This document shows, in pieces, positions 45,500-53,481 of a stretch of DNA of 64,000 nt. The notes beneath the pieces were generated by a model. The model did no database searches. It saw only the letters and a list, made by a program, of their open reading frames with translations, and was not told where the DNA came from. The DNA comes from Pseudobacteriovorax sp. Its GTDB lineage: Bacteria; Bdellovibrionota_B; Oligoflexia; Oligoflexales; Oligoflexaceae. Each line of letters opens with the position of its first letter. Position 1 is the first letter of the stretch. A program made the position numbers and the translations under genes. Location: the NCBI GenBank assembly GCA_013215145.1, contig JABSRP010000011.1, positions 124,001-188,000 of the forward strand, read 5' to 3'.

Positions 45500-46693
45500 C
45501 TAAGATGACTCAACAGTATACCAGCCCCGTTCGTAGAGGTCTCCAGCAATACGAAAAACATCATTGCTTTGCCCTCGGGTAATCTTTAGGCAAAGTCCTT
45601 CATATTCACCCAAGATCGTCGAAGCCAATGTTGGGCTTTGACTTTTTGCAAGCCAACGCGAAGCTGCTACATAGTAGAGAAGTTCTCGGTCTATTGCGAG
45701 AAATTGAGACGAATCTTGAAAGATACTCCCTAGGTCTTTAATCCGAATAATCAAGGGAATGTCTTTGTCGAAACACTGCTCTAAATAACGATTAGCTTTG
45801 ACAAAAAATGGGTAAGACTTTGTGTCGAAATCTTTTTTTCTGATCATGCTACGGATCTTGGGGAGTTTCTCTAACCACTTTCTCTGAGGCCAGGCACATA
45901 CCCAAAGATAGGCTTCAAGTAAATAAACTGGTTGATGATGAAAGTTGCTTTTTTGAACAGAATGAATCATGGGCTCAAGATTCTCGCAAAACATTGCCTC
46001 GAGGCAGACGGTCTCCCAATCTAATTCACCCCGGAATTTACGACTATAGCTGTCTTGGGCTTTTAGTTCTTGAATAAGGTGGTTTGCCTCGTCACGGCGT
46101 TGTAGTAGTCTGAGCGATCGAAGTTGCCCCATGAGAGCGGTCTCTTTTTGTCCCTCATTCAGATTAAGTGTCAACGCGTGCTTGTATTCAAGAAATGCTT
46201 GAGATACCTGACCCAGACGCATGCCTCTAATCGCCTTTGCCAGAGTCTGATACCCAGCCCCGCCCGGAGGTTTGCGTTTTGCCACCTGTTTGCACACGTC
46301 CTGCTGCCAAGACGCTGCCCTATGCTGTCCTTCCTGGCGAAAGATCTGACTCAATGCCATATGGATTTCGCCATAAAGAAAGCCCATTTGAGAGGTTTCA
46401 GGCTGAACACCTTGGATTTGGAGTACATGATAGCCAAGGGATGCCAGTTTTTTGATTTGAGCCGTTAGTAGTCCGCCCCATTGCTTATGATGCAGGAGGG
46501 CAGAGACGATTAGGACAAATAGTCTAAGTAGGTCTTCAGAACTTACTGAGCTTTCTAACTTCTTAATTTCTTTATGAATATAGGCGAGGCGCTTTTTTGG
46601 ACCCCCTTGGTCGAGGACGCCGTCTAGTTCGGCTTTAACTTGCCGTTTAACCGAATCGATTAGGGTGTGGGTCCATCTCGTGGTTTGTACCAA
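45500..46693 (-). CDS. Helical-repeat (TPR-like) protein of unknown function
   Basis: A 397-residue protein, nearly all helical, basic and rich in Leu, Gln and Lys. Repeated helix pairs such as LRSLRLLQRRDEANHLIQELKAQ suggest degenerate TPR units. No signal peptide or membrane helix is seen, so it should be cytoplasmic. The family is not recognised. The TTG start has GGGAG 7 nt upstream. Its stop faces the convergent glycosyltransferase gene 14 bp away. Confidence 0.65.
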   Translation of the reverse strand: MVQTTRWTHTLIDSVKRQVKAELDGVLDQGGPKKRLAYIHKEIKKLESSVSSEDLLRLFVLIVSALLHHKQWGGLLTAQIKKLASLGYHVLQIQGVQPETSQMGFLYGEIHMALSQIFRQEGQHRAASWQQDVCKQVAKRKPPGGAGYQTLAKAIRGMRLGQVSQAFLEYKHALTLNLNEGQKETALMGQLRSLRLLQRRDEANHLIQELKAQDSYSRKFRGELDWETVCLEAMFCENLEPMIHSVQKSNFHHQPVYLLEAYLWVCAWPQRKWLEKLPKIRSMIRKKDFDTKSYPFFVKANRYLEQCFDKDIPLIIRIKDLGSIFQDSSQFLAIDRELLYYVAASRWLAKSQSPTLASTILGEYEGLCLKITRGQSNDVFRIAGDLYERGWYTVESS

Positions 46694-46862
46694 ATTTAGA
46701 CTCCCATACTTTTGAAATCTATCGGGAAATTCAAAGAGAATCTAAAATATTCGGTCGGTAATGTTATTTTAACTATATGAATTTTAATGAATAAATTGGT
46801 GTTTTTTAATACCTTTAAAGCCGTGCATAAGCGTTGCCGATAAAGCCTTTGAGAGGAGCCTT

Positions 46863-47555
46863 ATGCAAGAATTAAGAACATATACACTATCCATTTTAGT
46901 CTTGGTGCTTTGCTTATCCTGTTCAAGCAACCAATCAGGAATGTATGGAAGTGGAGTGACTCGTGATTATGGTGGCGGTAACGCTGGGTCTATAGATGGC
47001 AAGGCCTCTGCCAGTGATAGTGGAAAAGTCTCCGATGACGATGAAGGAATACCAGGATATCTCTCGAGAGGTGTTGACGATATTTTGATCTCTGATGGGG
47101 AGAATTCTGAAGTCCTCTCTGCACCGGCTGGATCGGCTGTTCCTTACTCCGAAGACTTGTTTGTGGGAATTTGGACACTTTCGAAACGTAAAATTGATTT
47201 GTCAGACAAGACCTTAAGATCCGGCGCCAAAGACGATGCTGAATTTCTTGAAAGCGTTCGTGTCAATGACGATGGCTCGTTTTCAATCGATCTGCCAAGC
47301 AACACGTCTAGCAGCACCGCTATTATTTTCGCATTTAGCGATATCGAGCAGCCTACGGAGTTAGAGTTCCGGGCGACTTCTCGGGACGAATTCTCTGCAT
47401 TCACCGCGTTGAAAGATAGCGATTCTTCGAATAATAACGCCACTGCGTTACAAGCTAGTGCTTGGACTGTTGAAGGGCTTCTTCAAAGTGAACCATCTTC
47501 GAGTTCTAGCTCTTCGTCCTCGTCATCTTCGTCGTCTGTGTCTATAAATAACTAA
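46863..47555 (+). CDS. Lipoprotein with a C-terminal polyserine tract
   Basis: A 230-residue lipoprotein (lipobox LSC, Cys20), followed by a Gly/Ser/Asp-rich low-complexity region (25-65) and a middle domain (about 75-205) that is beta-rich with alternating strands. It ends in 14 consecutive serines (212-225) and VSINN. GAGAGGAG precedes the ATG. The tract uses all six serine codons, so it is kept by selection on the protein, not only by DNA slippage. The middle domain resembles no family I can name. It is probably surface- or periplasm-exposed. Confidence 0.72.
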   Translation: MQELRTYTLSILVLVLCLSCSSNQSGMYGSGVTRDYGGGNAGSIDGKASASDSGKVSDDDEGIPGYLSRGVDDILISDGENSEVLSAPAGSAVPYSEDLFVGIWTLSKRKIDLSDKTLRSGAKDDAEFLESVRVNDDGSFSIDLPSNTSSSTAIIFAFSDIEQPTELEFRATSRDEFSAFTALKDSDSSNNNATALQASAWTVEGLLQSEPSSSSSSSSSSSSSSVSINN

Positions 47556-47609
47556 GTGACGGGCAAAAGTGCAGAGCCAGATATTTTTGCTCAAGATTAC
47601 ATATGAGGT

Positions 47610-47840
47610 TTAGGCGGACTCCTGGTCAGGAGTCACAACATGCGGCTTTCCTGCGGCAGGAACAAATTTATACCATGCCTGCTTTGCGTGAAGATCGTCT
47701 CGAATTTTGTGACCATCATCAGAGCAATTCCAATGGAAAAACTTTCGTCGCATGTCACCATTGAGCGCTTGAAAGACTGAGTCTTGGATAAAAATAAGAC
47801 TCCCTTTGTAGCCTTCTTCGTAGTATACGACCCGTCTCAT
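47610..47840 (-). pseudogene. C-terminal fragment of the frameshifted 7TM-DISM cyclase
   Basis: This frame encodes the missing end of the neighbouring cyclase. Reading it further upstream (to about 47910) yields TSGTKQYDLRGRPVNLAIRYENMRR, exactly the conserved Asn/Arg block expected of class III cyclases and homologous to YDLWGKALVQATRYEGMR in the cyclase at 31 kb. A single-base loss near 47907-47914 (in a TTTTTCC context on the minus strand) explains the break. It is not an independent gene. Confidence 0.8.
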
Positions 47841-49549
47841 GTTCTCATAACGGATGGCAAGGTTGACTGGCCTACCGCGAAGATCATATTGTTTAGTTCC
47901 TGAAGTCGGAAAAAGCCTTCTACCATTCCCTCAACAATGCCGACTCCACAGAAACTTGGTTGCTTCAGTCTTAGTCGTTCCATTTCTTCTTTGAAAATAG
48001 CGCACATTTTTTCTGCCATGAGTACTGCATGTTCCGCAAGATTTTGATCGGTAGGCTGATGGAAAGGAAAGCCAATGGAAACTAACAGGCCGTCTCCCAT
48101 CTCTTTAAGCCGATATCCATTAGACTGAAACCGCGCTCCATTATAGCCTGTATTAAGTTCTCCTTGTAGTCTAGCCATGACATTTTCCAGGGTCAAAGCA
48201 AAGTTCTTATGCTGAATTTTTGTCGAGCCTACGATGTCAAAGCTTATGATAATAGCATGCTGAAAACCCACAGGCATCGTAGATTCCAATTTTTCTCCAG
48301 CAACGATTTGCTCGATCATATGAGGGTATACTATTTTTGATAGCTCTCTTTTTGTATGGCGAAGTGTTTTGAAGGCATGAGAGAATTTGAGTGCTAGGAT
48401 TAAGCTTTGGCAGCTTATGAACACCAAAAGCCCAAAGAACACAAGCTCGGGACCTTTATACATATCTTGAATAATCATGATATCGTTAGCTGTACAGGCA
48501 GTCATTGTAGTGACCCCGAGGACCATTGTGCGAGAACCAACCAGACCATTCCTAAATGATTTACCTATAGCATAACAAGAAACCAGGGAAGCGTAGATAA
48601 AGTTGAAATGATAGATCCAATTATAGGTTCCGTAGAAGCTATTGTTTGTGAAGAGCACAATGATTGTAGAAATCAATCCTATGATCGAAGTAATCTTGAT
48701 ATGGATAGCAGGCACGAGTCTAGGGAACTCTCGATAAATAAAACAAACGAATAGAGGTATAGACACGTAATAGGCCATAAAGCCAATTTTCCAGGACCAT
48801 TCGTAGGAGAAATTTGGGAAAAAGCGGCTTAACATCGCCGTATCACTTCCTAATGCCAATCGTGCTGCCATTAGGCTGCAAAAAAAGCCGAAAATGATAT
48901 AGCTCTTTTCTCTTCGATTCAATGCAAAAATAGAAAACTGATAGATACCAGAAATGACAATGGCCCCTATCACAAATGCAATCAAGAGGTCTTTGCGCCT
49001 TTGCTCTTCCAACAAATCCTTTGCTGGTGCCAACTCGAGTTTGCCGAGTGGCATGAACCATCCATAATGTTCGCTGGATACCTGAAGGGCCAGGGTAATG
49101 GGTTGATCTGATTGAGGCAAAACTACGATTTCTGAGCCTCTCTCAGCGCTTGATTCCTCGCCTATATTACCCTTGCTTTTGACGAGCTGCTGGTTGATAT
49201 ATAGATTGTAAGTGGGAATTTCGGGGATTTTTATACCCCATTGCCGGTCGCCTAACTGAGGAAGTTCGATTAAGAATGTGCCCATTGTCGGTAGGTTTAA
49301 CTGCTCGACGCTGTCTTTATGGAAGAGCTGTGAGATCGGAATCTCCTTTGTTTCAGGTCCTCGAATCGCCTCGCCTGTTACGAGTTGATTCTCAAAAAAT
49401 GGGTATGGTTCGTCTAAGTACCGGCTTTCAAAATTTTGCCTGTCAAGCTGAGTATCTGCCGCAACCCACAATGGCCAAAAAAAGCAAATGCTGGTTAGGA
49501 GACTCCCGAGAAGTCGCAATCGTCCTAGTTGTTTTTTATGTTTTCCCAT
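47837..49549 (-). CDS. 7TM-DISM receptor with class III nucleotidyl cyclase, C-terminus frameshifted
   Basis: A 570-residue reading frame paralogous to the cyclase at 30.9-32.9 kb. It has a signal sequence, a periplasmic DISMED2-like domain (about 35-180), seven helices (about 185-400) and a cyclase domain with metal-binding SFDIVGST and KEMGDGL motifs. The shared linker pattern YPHMIEQIVAGEKLESTMPVG confirms the paralogy. After GMVEGFF the frame changes to unrelated residues and stops; the real end continues in the -1 frame. As read, the protein lacks the catalytic Asn/Arg block and should be inactive. A single-base deletion, a sequencing error, or recoding are the alternatives. Confidence 0.85.
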   Translation of the reverse strand: MGKHKKQLGRLRLLGSLLTSICFFWPLWVAADTQLDRQNFESRYLDEPYPFFENQLVTGEAIRGPETKEIPISQLFHKDSVEQLNLPTMGTFLIELPQLGDRQWGIKIPEIPTYNLYINQQLVKSKGNIGEESSAERGSEIVVLPQSDQPITLALQVSSEHYGWFMPLGKLELAPAKDLLEEQRRKDLLIAFVIGAIVISGIYQFSIFALNRREKSYIIFGFFCSLMAARLALGSDTAMLSRFFPNFSYEWSWKIGFMAYYVSIPLFVCFIYREFPRLVPAIHIKITSIIGLISTIIVLFTNNSFYGTYNWIYHFNFIYASLVSCYAIGKSFRNGLVGSRTMVLGVTTMTACTANDIMIIQDMYKGPELVFFGLLVFISCQSLILALKFSHAFKTLRHTKRELSKIVYPHMIEQIVAGEKLESTMPVGFQHAIIISFDIVGSTKIQHKNFALTLENVMARLQGELNTGYNGARFQSNGYRLKEMGDGLLVSIGFPFHQPTDQNLAEHAVLMAEKMCAIFKEEMERLRLKQPSFCGVGIVEGMVEGFFRLQELNNMIFAVGQSTLPSVMRT

Positions 49550-49773
49550 AGTCAGTATTTCGGTATGTTTTTTTGAATCATTAGGTCTTTAATAACTAAA
49601 ATCATGGAGGAATTTCGGTTCTACTGTCATATTTGGGATGTCTAAATAGCGCGTAACTACCAGAAAACACCTTGGAGATTTTGGGAAAAATTGATATGAC
49701 CAAGCGAAATGTCACCCACGATAGTCTAGAATATCGGTGATTTGGCAATCGTCAGAAAAAGGTAGAAAACGCA

Positions 49774-50811
49774 ATGACTCAAGAGCTATTACATAATAAA
49801 TTTGACCGTCCAACTCTCGAGGCAAAGATTGCCAAGGAGTCCTTCGAGCGTAAGACGATCTCCTTCTATCGCTACTTCTTGATTGCGGATCCATCTCAAT
49901 TACGGGATACGTTGTATCGGGAGTGGGAGTCTCTTGGCTGTCTTGGCAGAATCTATCTTGCTGAAGAGGGCGTCAACGCTCAAATGAGTATTCCTTTGCC
50001 TAACTGGCAACAGTTTGAAAAAAGTTTAGAAAAGTATTTTCCTAACGTACCTTTAAAAATCGCTTTGGCTGATGAACAAGCTTCTTTTGTAAAGCTTTGT
50101 ATTAAAGTAAAAAAACGGATCTTAGCCGATGGTTTGGATGATGGTGCTTACGATGTTACCAACGTGGGTAAACACCTTTCGGCAAGGGATTTTAATGAGG
50201 CCATGGAGCAAGACGATACTGTAATTGTTGATATGCGCAATGCCTACGAGTCCGAGGTCGGATATTTCAAAGGAGCCGTTAAGCCGGATGTCCTTTCTTT
50301 TTCCGAGCAGCTTCCAGTGGTGACCGAAATGTTGCAAGGGAAAGAGGATCAGAAAATTCTACTCTATTGCACTGGTGGCATCCGATGTGAAAAAACAAGT
50401 GCCTGGCTAAAGCATAAAGGCTTTAAAGATGTTAATCAGCTTCATGGTGGCATCATTGACTATGTAAGGCAGGTTAAAGAAGACGAATTAGAGTCAAAGT
50501 TTATCGGAAAGAACTTTGTTTTTGATGATAGATTGGGGGAGCGCGTCACCGACGATGTTGTTGCTCACTGCCACATCTGTGGAACTAAAGCTGACACCCA
50601 AAGAAACTGTAAATGGAAATACTGTCATACACTTCACGTGTCCTGTGACACTTGCTTCGAAAAATACGATGGATGCTGCTCGGAAGAATGCCTAACTGCC
50701 ATGAATGAGCCTATTGTAGACCCTAAATGGCTTGTAAAGAAAGACCCTCTTGCCGCAAAGCGAAATACTAGACGGGTGGCGCCGAAAGCTGAAACAGAAA
50801 GCTCCTTATAG
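49774..50811 (+). CDS. trhO: tRNA uridine(34) hydroxylase (TrhO/YceA)
   Basis: A 345-residue rhodanese-family enzyme that, in E. coli, hydroxylates U34 of tRNAs to ho5U in an oxygen-dependent manner. The N-terminal acylphosphatase-like domain has GRIYLAEEGVNAQMS, and the rhodanese domain has VDMRNAYESEVGYFKGA with the active-site loop YCTGGIRCEK (Cys199). A cysteine-rich C-terminal zinc-finger-like region (CHICGT, CHTLHVSCDTC, CCSEEC) follows. The length and motif order match YceA. It is a single gene with about 220 bp of unremarkable DNA upstream (49550-49773). Confidence 0.94.
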   Translation: MTQELLHNKFDRPTLEAKIAKESFERKTISFYRYFLIADPSQLRDTLYREWESLGCLGRIYLAEEGVNAQMSIPLPNWQQFEKSLEKYFPNVPLKIALADEQASFVKLCIKVKKRILADGLDDGAYDVTNVGKHLSARDFNEAMEQDDTVIVDMRNAYESEVGYFKGAVKPDVLSFSEQLPVVTEMLQGKEDQKILLYCTGGIRCEKTSAWLKHKGFKDVNQLHGGIIDYVRQVKEDELESKFIGKNFVFDDRLGERVTDDVVAHCHICGTKADTQRNCKWKYCHTLHVSCDTCFEKYDGCCSEECLTAMNEPIVDPKWLVKKDPLAAKRNTRRVAPKAETESSL

Positions 50812-50838
50812 AATAAACGATAATATTTTTGAGGCTTG

Positions 50839-51741
50839 TTAAAACCCTTTTTCCTCTAAGTCGAGGAGTATGTCGTGATAAAAGGAAATGGGGTCAAAGC
50901 CTGGTGTTCCACCGTGACTAATGATTCTTCCACGATCTATGATTCCCAAATGAGATATACTATCGCCTTGATCTGGTTTTACCAGACCTCGAAAATGCCC
51001 AAATTGCGAGTGCTCTCCGGCCACTAGTCCATCATTTACGGGTTTACCTAGTTGTTTGTTGAGCCAGGCTAATGTTTGTGAAAACTTATCGGCGATGCTT
51101 TCCGTTACAATTGAAGAATAGCTTTGGCAATAGACCTCATAGGCGCAACCCTCCGATGGATCGCCTATAATGGCATTTAGAAAAGCCATATCCTCGGTAC
51201 GCATGGATTGGTAGACAGCTAGTGAGTCGGTGTTCCACTCACCTTGAAAGGCTGCAATAACGTTAGTTATCATGACCGGTATCCAGTGAAGACTATCTGG
51301 GACCACAGCGAACAAAGAGTCAGCAGTGACGGAACCTCGGTGCGGTGTGTTAAGTGTAGTCAACGAGGCCACGCGATTGGAAATTCCTACTGGACTATAC
51401 TTCCACAGCATGTAGCGGGCATCAAGACCACCCTTGGAATGAGAAATAATATTGACCTTTTCGTAGCCCAGCTCTTCCGTTATGTAGTTAATATCTTCAT
51501 ATAGGATATTAGCATTTTGATCAAAGCTTCCCCAAGCAAGGTGATTGCCGTCGAAGACTTCATAGCCTTTACTTTTTAAGGCCTTTGGGAGCCGACCAAA
51601 ATAGTGCGCACCCAATACCTCACTCTTTGCAGCTACGCCGTGAAGCAAAAGAATCGGGTATTTGGTTGTGCCATAGGCCTTGGAGCTTAAGGATAGGCAA
51701 TAGACGAGCATCAAATAGACCATTAAGGCTTTTCTAAGCAT
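50839..51741 (-). CDS. Secreted triacylglycerol lipase-like alpha/beta hydrolase
   Basis: A 300-residue secreted hydrolase similar to Pseudomonas family I lipases. A signal peptide (about 1-24) precedes the oxyanion-hole motif YPILLLHGV. The nucleophile elbow is ISHSKGG (Ser102), SHSXG rather than GHSXG. Candidate acid and His residues lie in NDGLVAGEHS and SHLGIID. No lipase-specific foldase gene is adjacent. The start is uncertain: ATG 51741 is used, GTG 51747 is possible, and neither has a strong ribosome site. Confidence 0.87.
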   Translation of the reverse strand: MLRKALMVYLMLVYCLSLSSKAYGTTKYPILLLHGVAAKSEVLGAHYFGRLPKALKSKGYEVFDGNHLAWGSFDQNANILYEDINYITEELGYEKVNIISHSKGGLDARYMLWKYSPVGISNRVASLTTLNTPHRGSVTADSLFAVVPDSLHWIPVMITNVIAAFQGEWNTDSLAVYQSMRTEDMAFLNAIIGDPSEGCAYEVYCQSYSSIVTESIADKFSQTLAWLNKQLGKPVNDGLVAGEHSQFGHFRGLVKPDQGDSISHLGIIDRGRIISHGGTPGFDPISFYHDILLDLEEKGF

Positions 51742-51864
51742 AATCACACCGAATTGTAATGAAAACTTACCGCATTGTAGGCTAAACCAGACGGATTGGC
51801 AAAGTGATTTGCGTTGGTGGGGGTTTTAAAAATCTAAAGTCATAATAAAGTGCGAAGGCTCTGC

Positions 51865-52248
51865 TTAAGCAGTCTTTTTTCCAAGTAGAGCTTCGCCCAT
51901 GGCGTGATCAACAGCTCGGCAGAAATGCTCGTTGGTAAATGGTTTATGAAGCCAACCGGATATTCCCAGACCTTTAGCTTCTTCGATAAATCGCTCACGA
52001 TCATCTAGTGAGATGACAATACTTTTTCCTTGATAGCCAATATTCTGCAATTGACGTAGGACTTCCAGGCCGTCGAGCTTTTGTGATCCGTGATCGACGA
52101 TAACCAGATCGAATTCTTTGGCGCGATCGAAAACAGTACTCGCCTCCTCGTGGCTGACAGCTTCAGTCAAATCCCAACCTTCGTTCTCAACAATATACTT
52201 AATCACTGTTCTTATGGATGGGCTGTCTTCAACAACAAGAATTTTCAT
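51865..52248 (-). CDS. Single-domain response regulator (CheY-like)
   Basis: A 127-residue receiver domain: acidic pocket Glu7/Asp8, phospho-acceptor Asp52 in LVIVDHGSQKLDG, Ser80 at the Thr/Ser switch position and Lys102 in LHKPF. There is no output domain, so it works through protein contact. The ATG at 52248 is preferred because GGAG lies directly upstream; the earlier ATG four codons on would make that site coding. No chemotaxis genes are adjacent. The upstream 250 bp includes a GAGGCC/GGCCTC inverted repeat (52356-52389) of unknown role. Confidence 0.92.
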   Translation of the reverse strand: MKILVVEDSPSIRTVIKYIVENEGWDLTEAVSHEEASTVFDRAKEFDLVIVDHGSQKLDGLEVLRQLQNIGYQGKSIVISLDDRERFIEEAKGLGISGWLHKPFTNEHFCRAVDHAMGEALLGKKTA

Positions 52249-52499
52249 ACCGATCTCCATTTTAACGGCTCTATTAGGCTTTATCGTAATAAAGATGTAG
52301 GAATTGAGACAAATCTTAGAATTCTTTTAAAGCCGTTGTTTTTATTAATAAAATTGAGGCCCGAAAGCTGAGAAAAGGCTCCAGGCCTCCTACCATATAT
52401 AGTTTAAATGTGATAGATTACGAGCCTTTTTAGCTTATTTGATACCTAAGCACCGCAGTTTTGTGCTATCACCTGGAGCCACGGCGCTAGGAGGCAGCT

Positions 52500-53462
52500 T
52501 TGAACAAAAATCTAAATTATTCTCAGGAACAAATAGAGCAGCAAGCGATTATGCTTGGCAATCGCCTCAGGAAAAATTTCAAGAGGTTAAAAAAAGAGTT
52601 CGCTAAAGATGGGACAAACAGCTTTCGTCTCTATCAGCTTGATATTCCAGAAATCCGACTCTTAATCGATAAGTATGATGATCATTTTGTCGTTAGTGAA
52701 TACATGCGCAAACAAACGGAAGATCCTGCTTGGTTGGAAGCCATGTGCCTAGCTGTTGCTGATGTTTTTTCTGTTCCTCTTAGTCACGTACACCCAAAAC
52801 GCCGACAGACTAGACCAAGTGATGGAAGTCGTCGTTACCAAAGATTATCGAGGTCTGAAAACAGCCTTCTCGTCAAAGAATCTCACTTCAACTTCATTGT
52901 AAAACTGGATGATTACATCGATACTGGACTATTTTTCGATCATCGCAACACAAGGAAGTTTGTACGGTCAATTGCTGAGGGTAAAAAGGTTCTGAATCTT
53001 TTCTCCTACACTGGTTCATTTTCCGTATACGCAGCTGCAGGTAAGGCTCGTCTTATAACTTCCGTGGATGCTTCTGATACCTATAACCAGTGGGCGAAAG
53101 AAAATTTTTCCAATAACGATCTCGAAACTAATATCCATGAGTTTGTGACTGCAAATGTTTTCGATTTTATAGATCGGGCGAGATCTGATGGCCAAACTTG
53201 GGATCTGATAGTACTAGATCCTCCTTCCTACTCCAGTCGAGGACCAAATAGAGAGTTTTCTGTGTTGGATGATCATCCGATATTGATTGACTCTACAAAA
53301 GGGTTGCTTGATAAAGGAGGGATTTGCTTGTTTTCCACTAATCATCAGGCCTTTCGACCTAATCACAGTGATCTTACTGAAAACAATGAGGTTACCAAGG
53401 AGATGTTGACCGCTGACTTTCGCAATCGCGCTCCCCATCGTTGCTGGAAAATCGAGGGATAA
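52500..53462 (+). CDS. rlmK: Stand-alone 23S rRNA (guanine-N7)-methyltransferase RlmK
   Basis: A 320-residue SAM-dependent methyltransferase corresponding to the C-terminal half of E. coli RlmL (YcbY), the RlmK part that makes m7G2069 in 23S rRNA. Matching blocks are NRLRKNFKRLKK, YRLY-like SFRLYQLDIPE, the SAM motif NLFSYTGSFSVYAA (166-179), DYIDTGLFFDHR and the catalytic LDPPSYSSRG (239-248). The N-terminal RlmL half (THUMP plus m2G methyltransferase) is absent here. The TTG start is supported by GGAGG. It is a single gene. Confidence 0.9.
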   Translation: MNKNLNYSQEQIEQQAIMLGNRLRKNFKRLKKEFAKDGTNSFRLYQLDIPEIRLLIDKYDDHFVVSEYMRKQTEDPAWLEAMCLAVADVFSVPLSHVHPKRRQTRPSDGSRRYQRLSRSENSLLVKESHFNFIVKLDDYIDTGLFFDHRNTRKFVRSIAEGKKVLNLFSYTGSFSVYAAAGKARLITSVDASDTYNQWAKENFSNNDLETNIHEFVTANVFDFIDRARSDGQTWDLIVLDPPSYSSRGPNREFSVLDDHPILIDSTKGLLDKGGICLFSTNHQAFRPNHSDLTENNEVTKEMLTADFRNRAPHRCWKIEG

Positions 53463-53481
53463 ACTCGATTTTCCTTGGTTC

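Noticed and set aside
52356..52389. GAGGCC/GGCCTC inverted repeat upstream of rlmK as a riboswitch
   Set aside because: Only 6 bp with a 22-nt loop and no known aptamer consensus.
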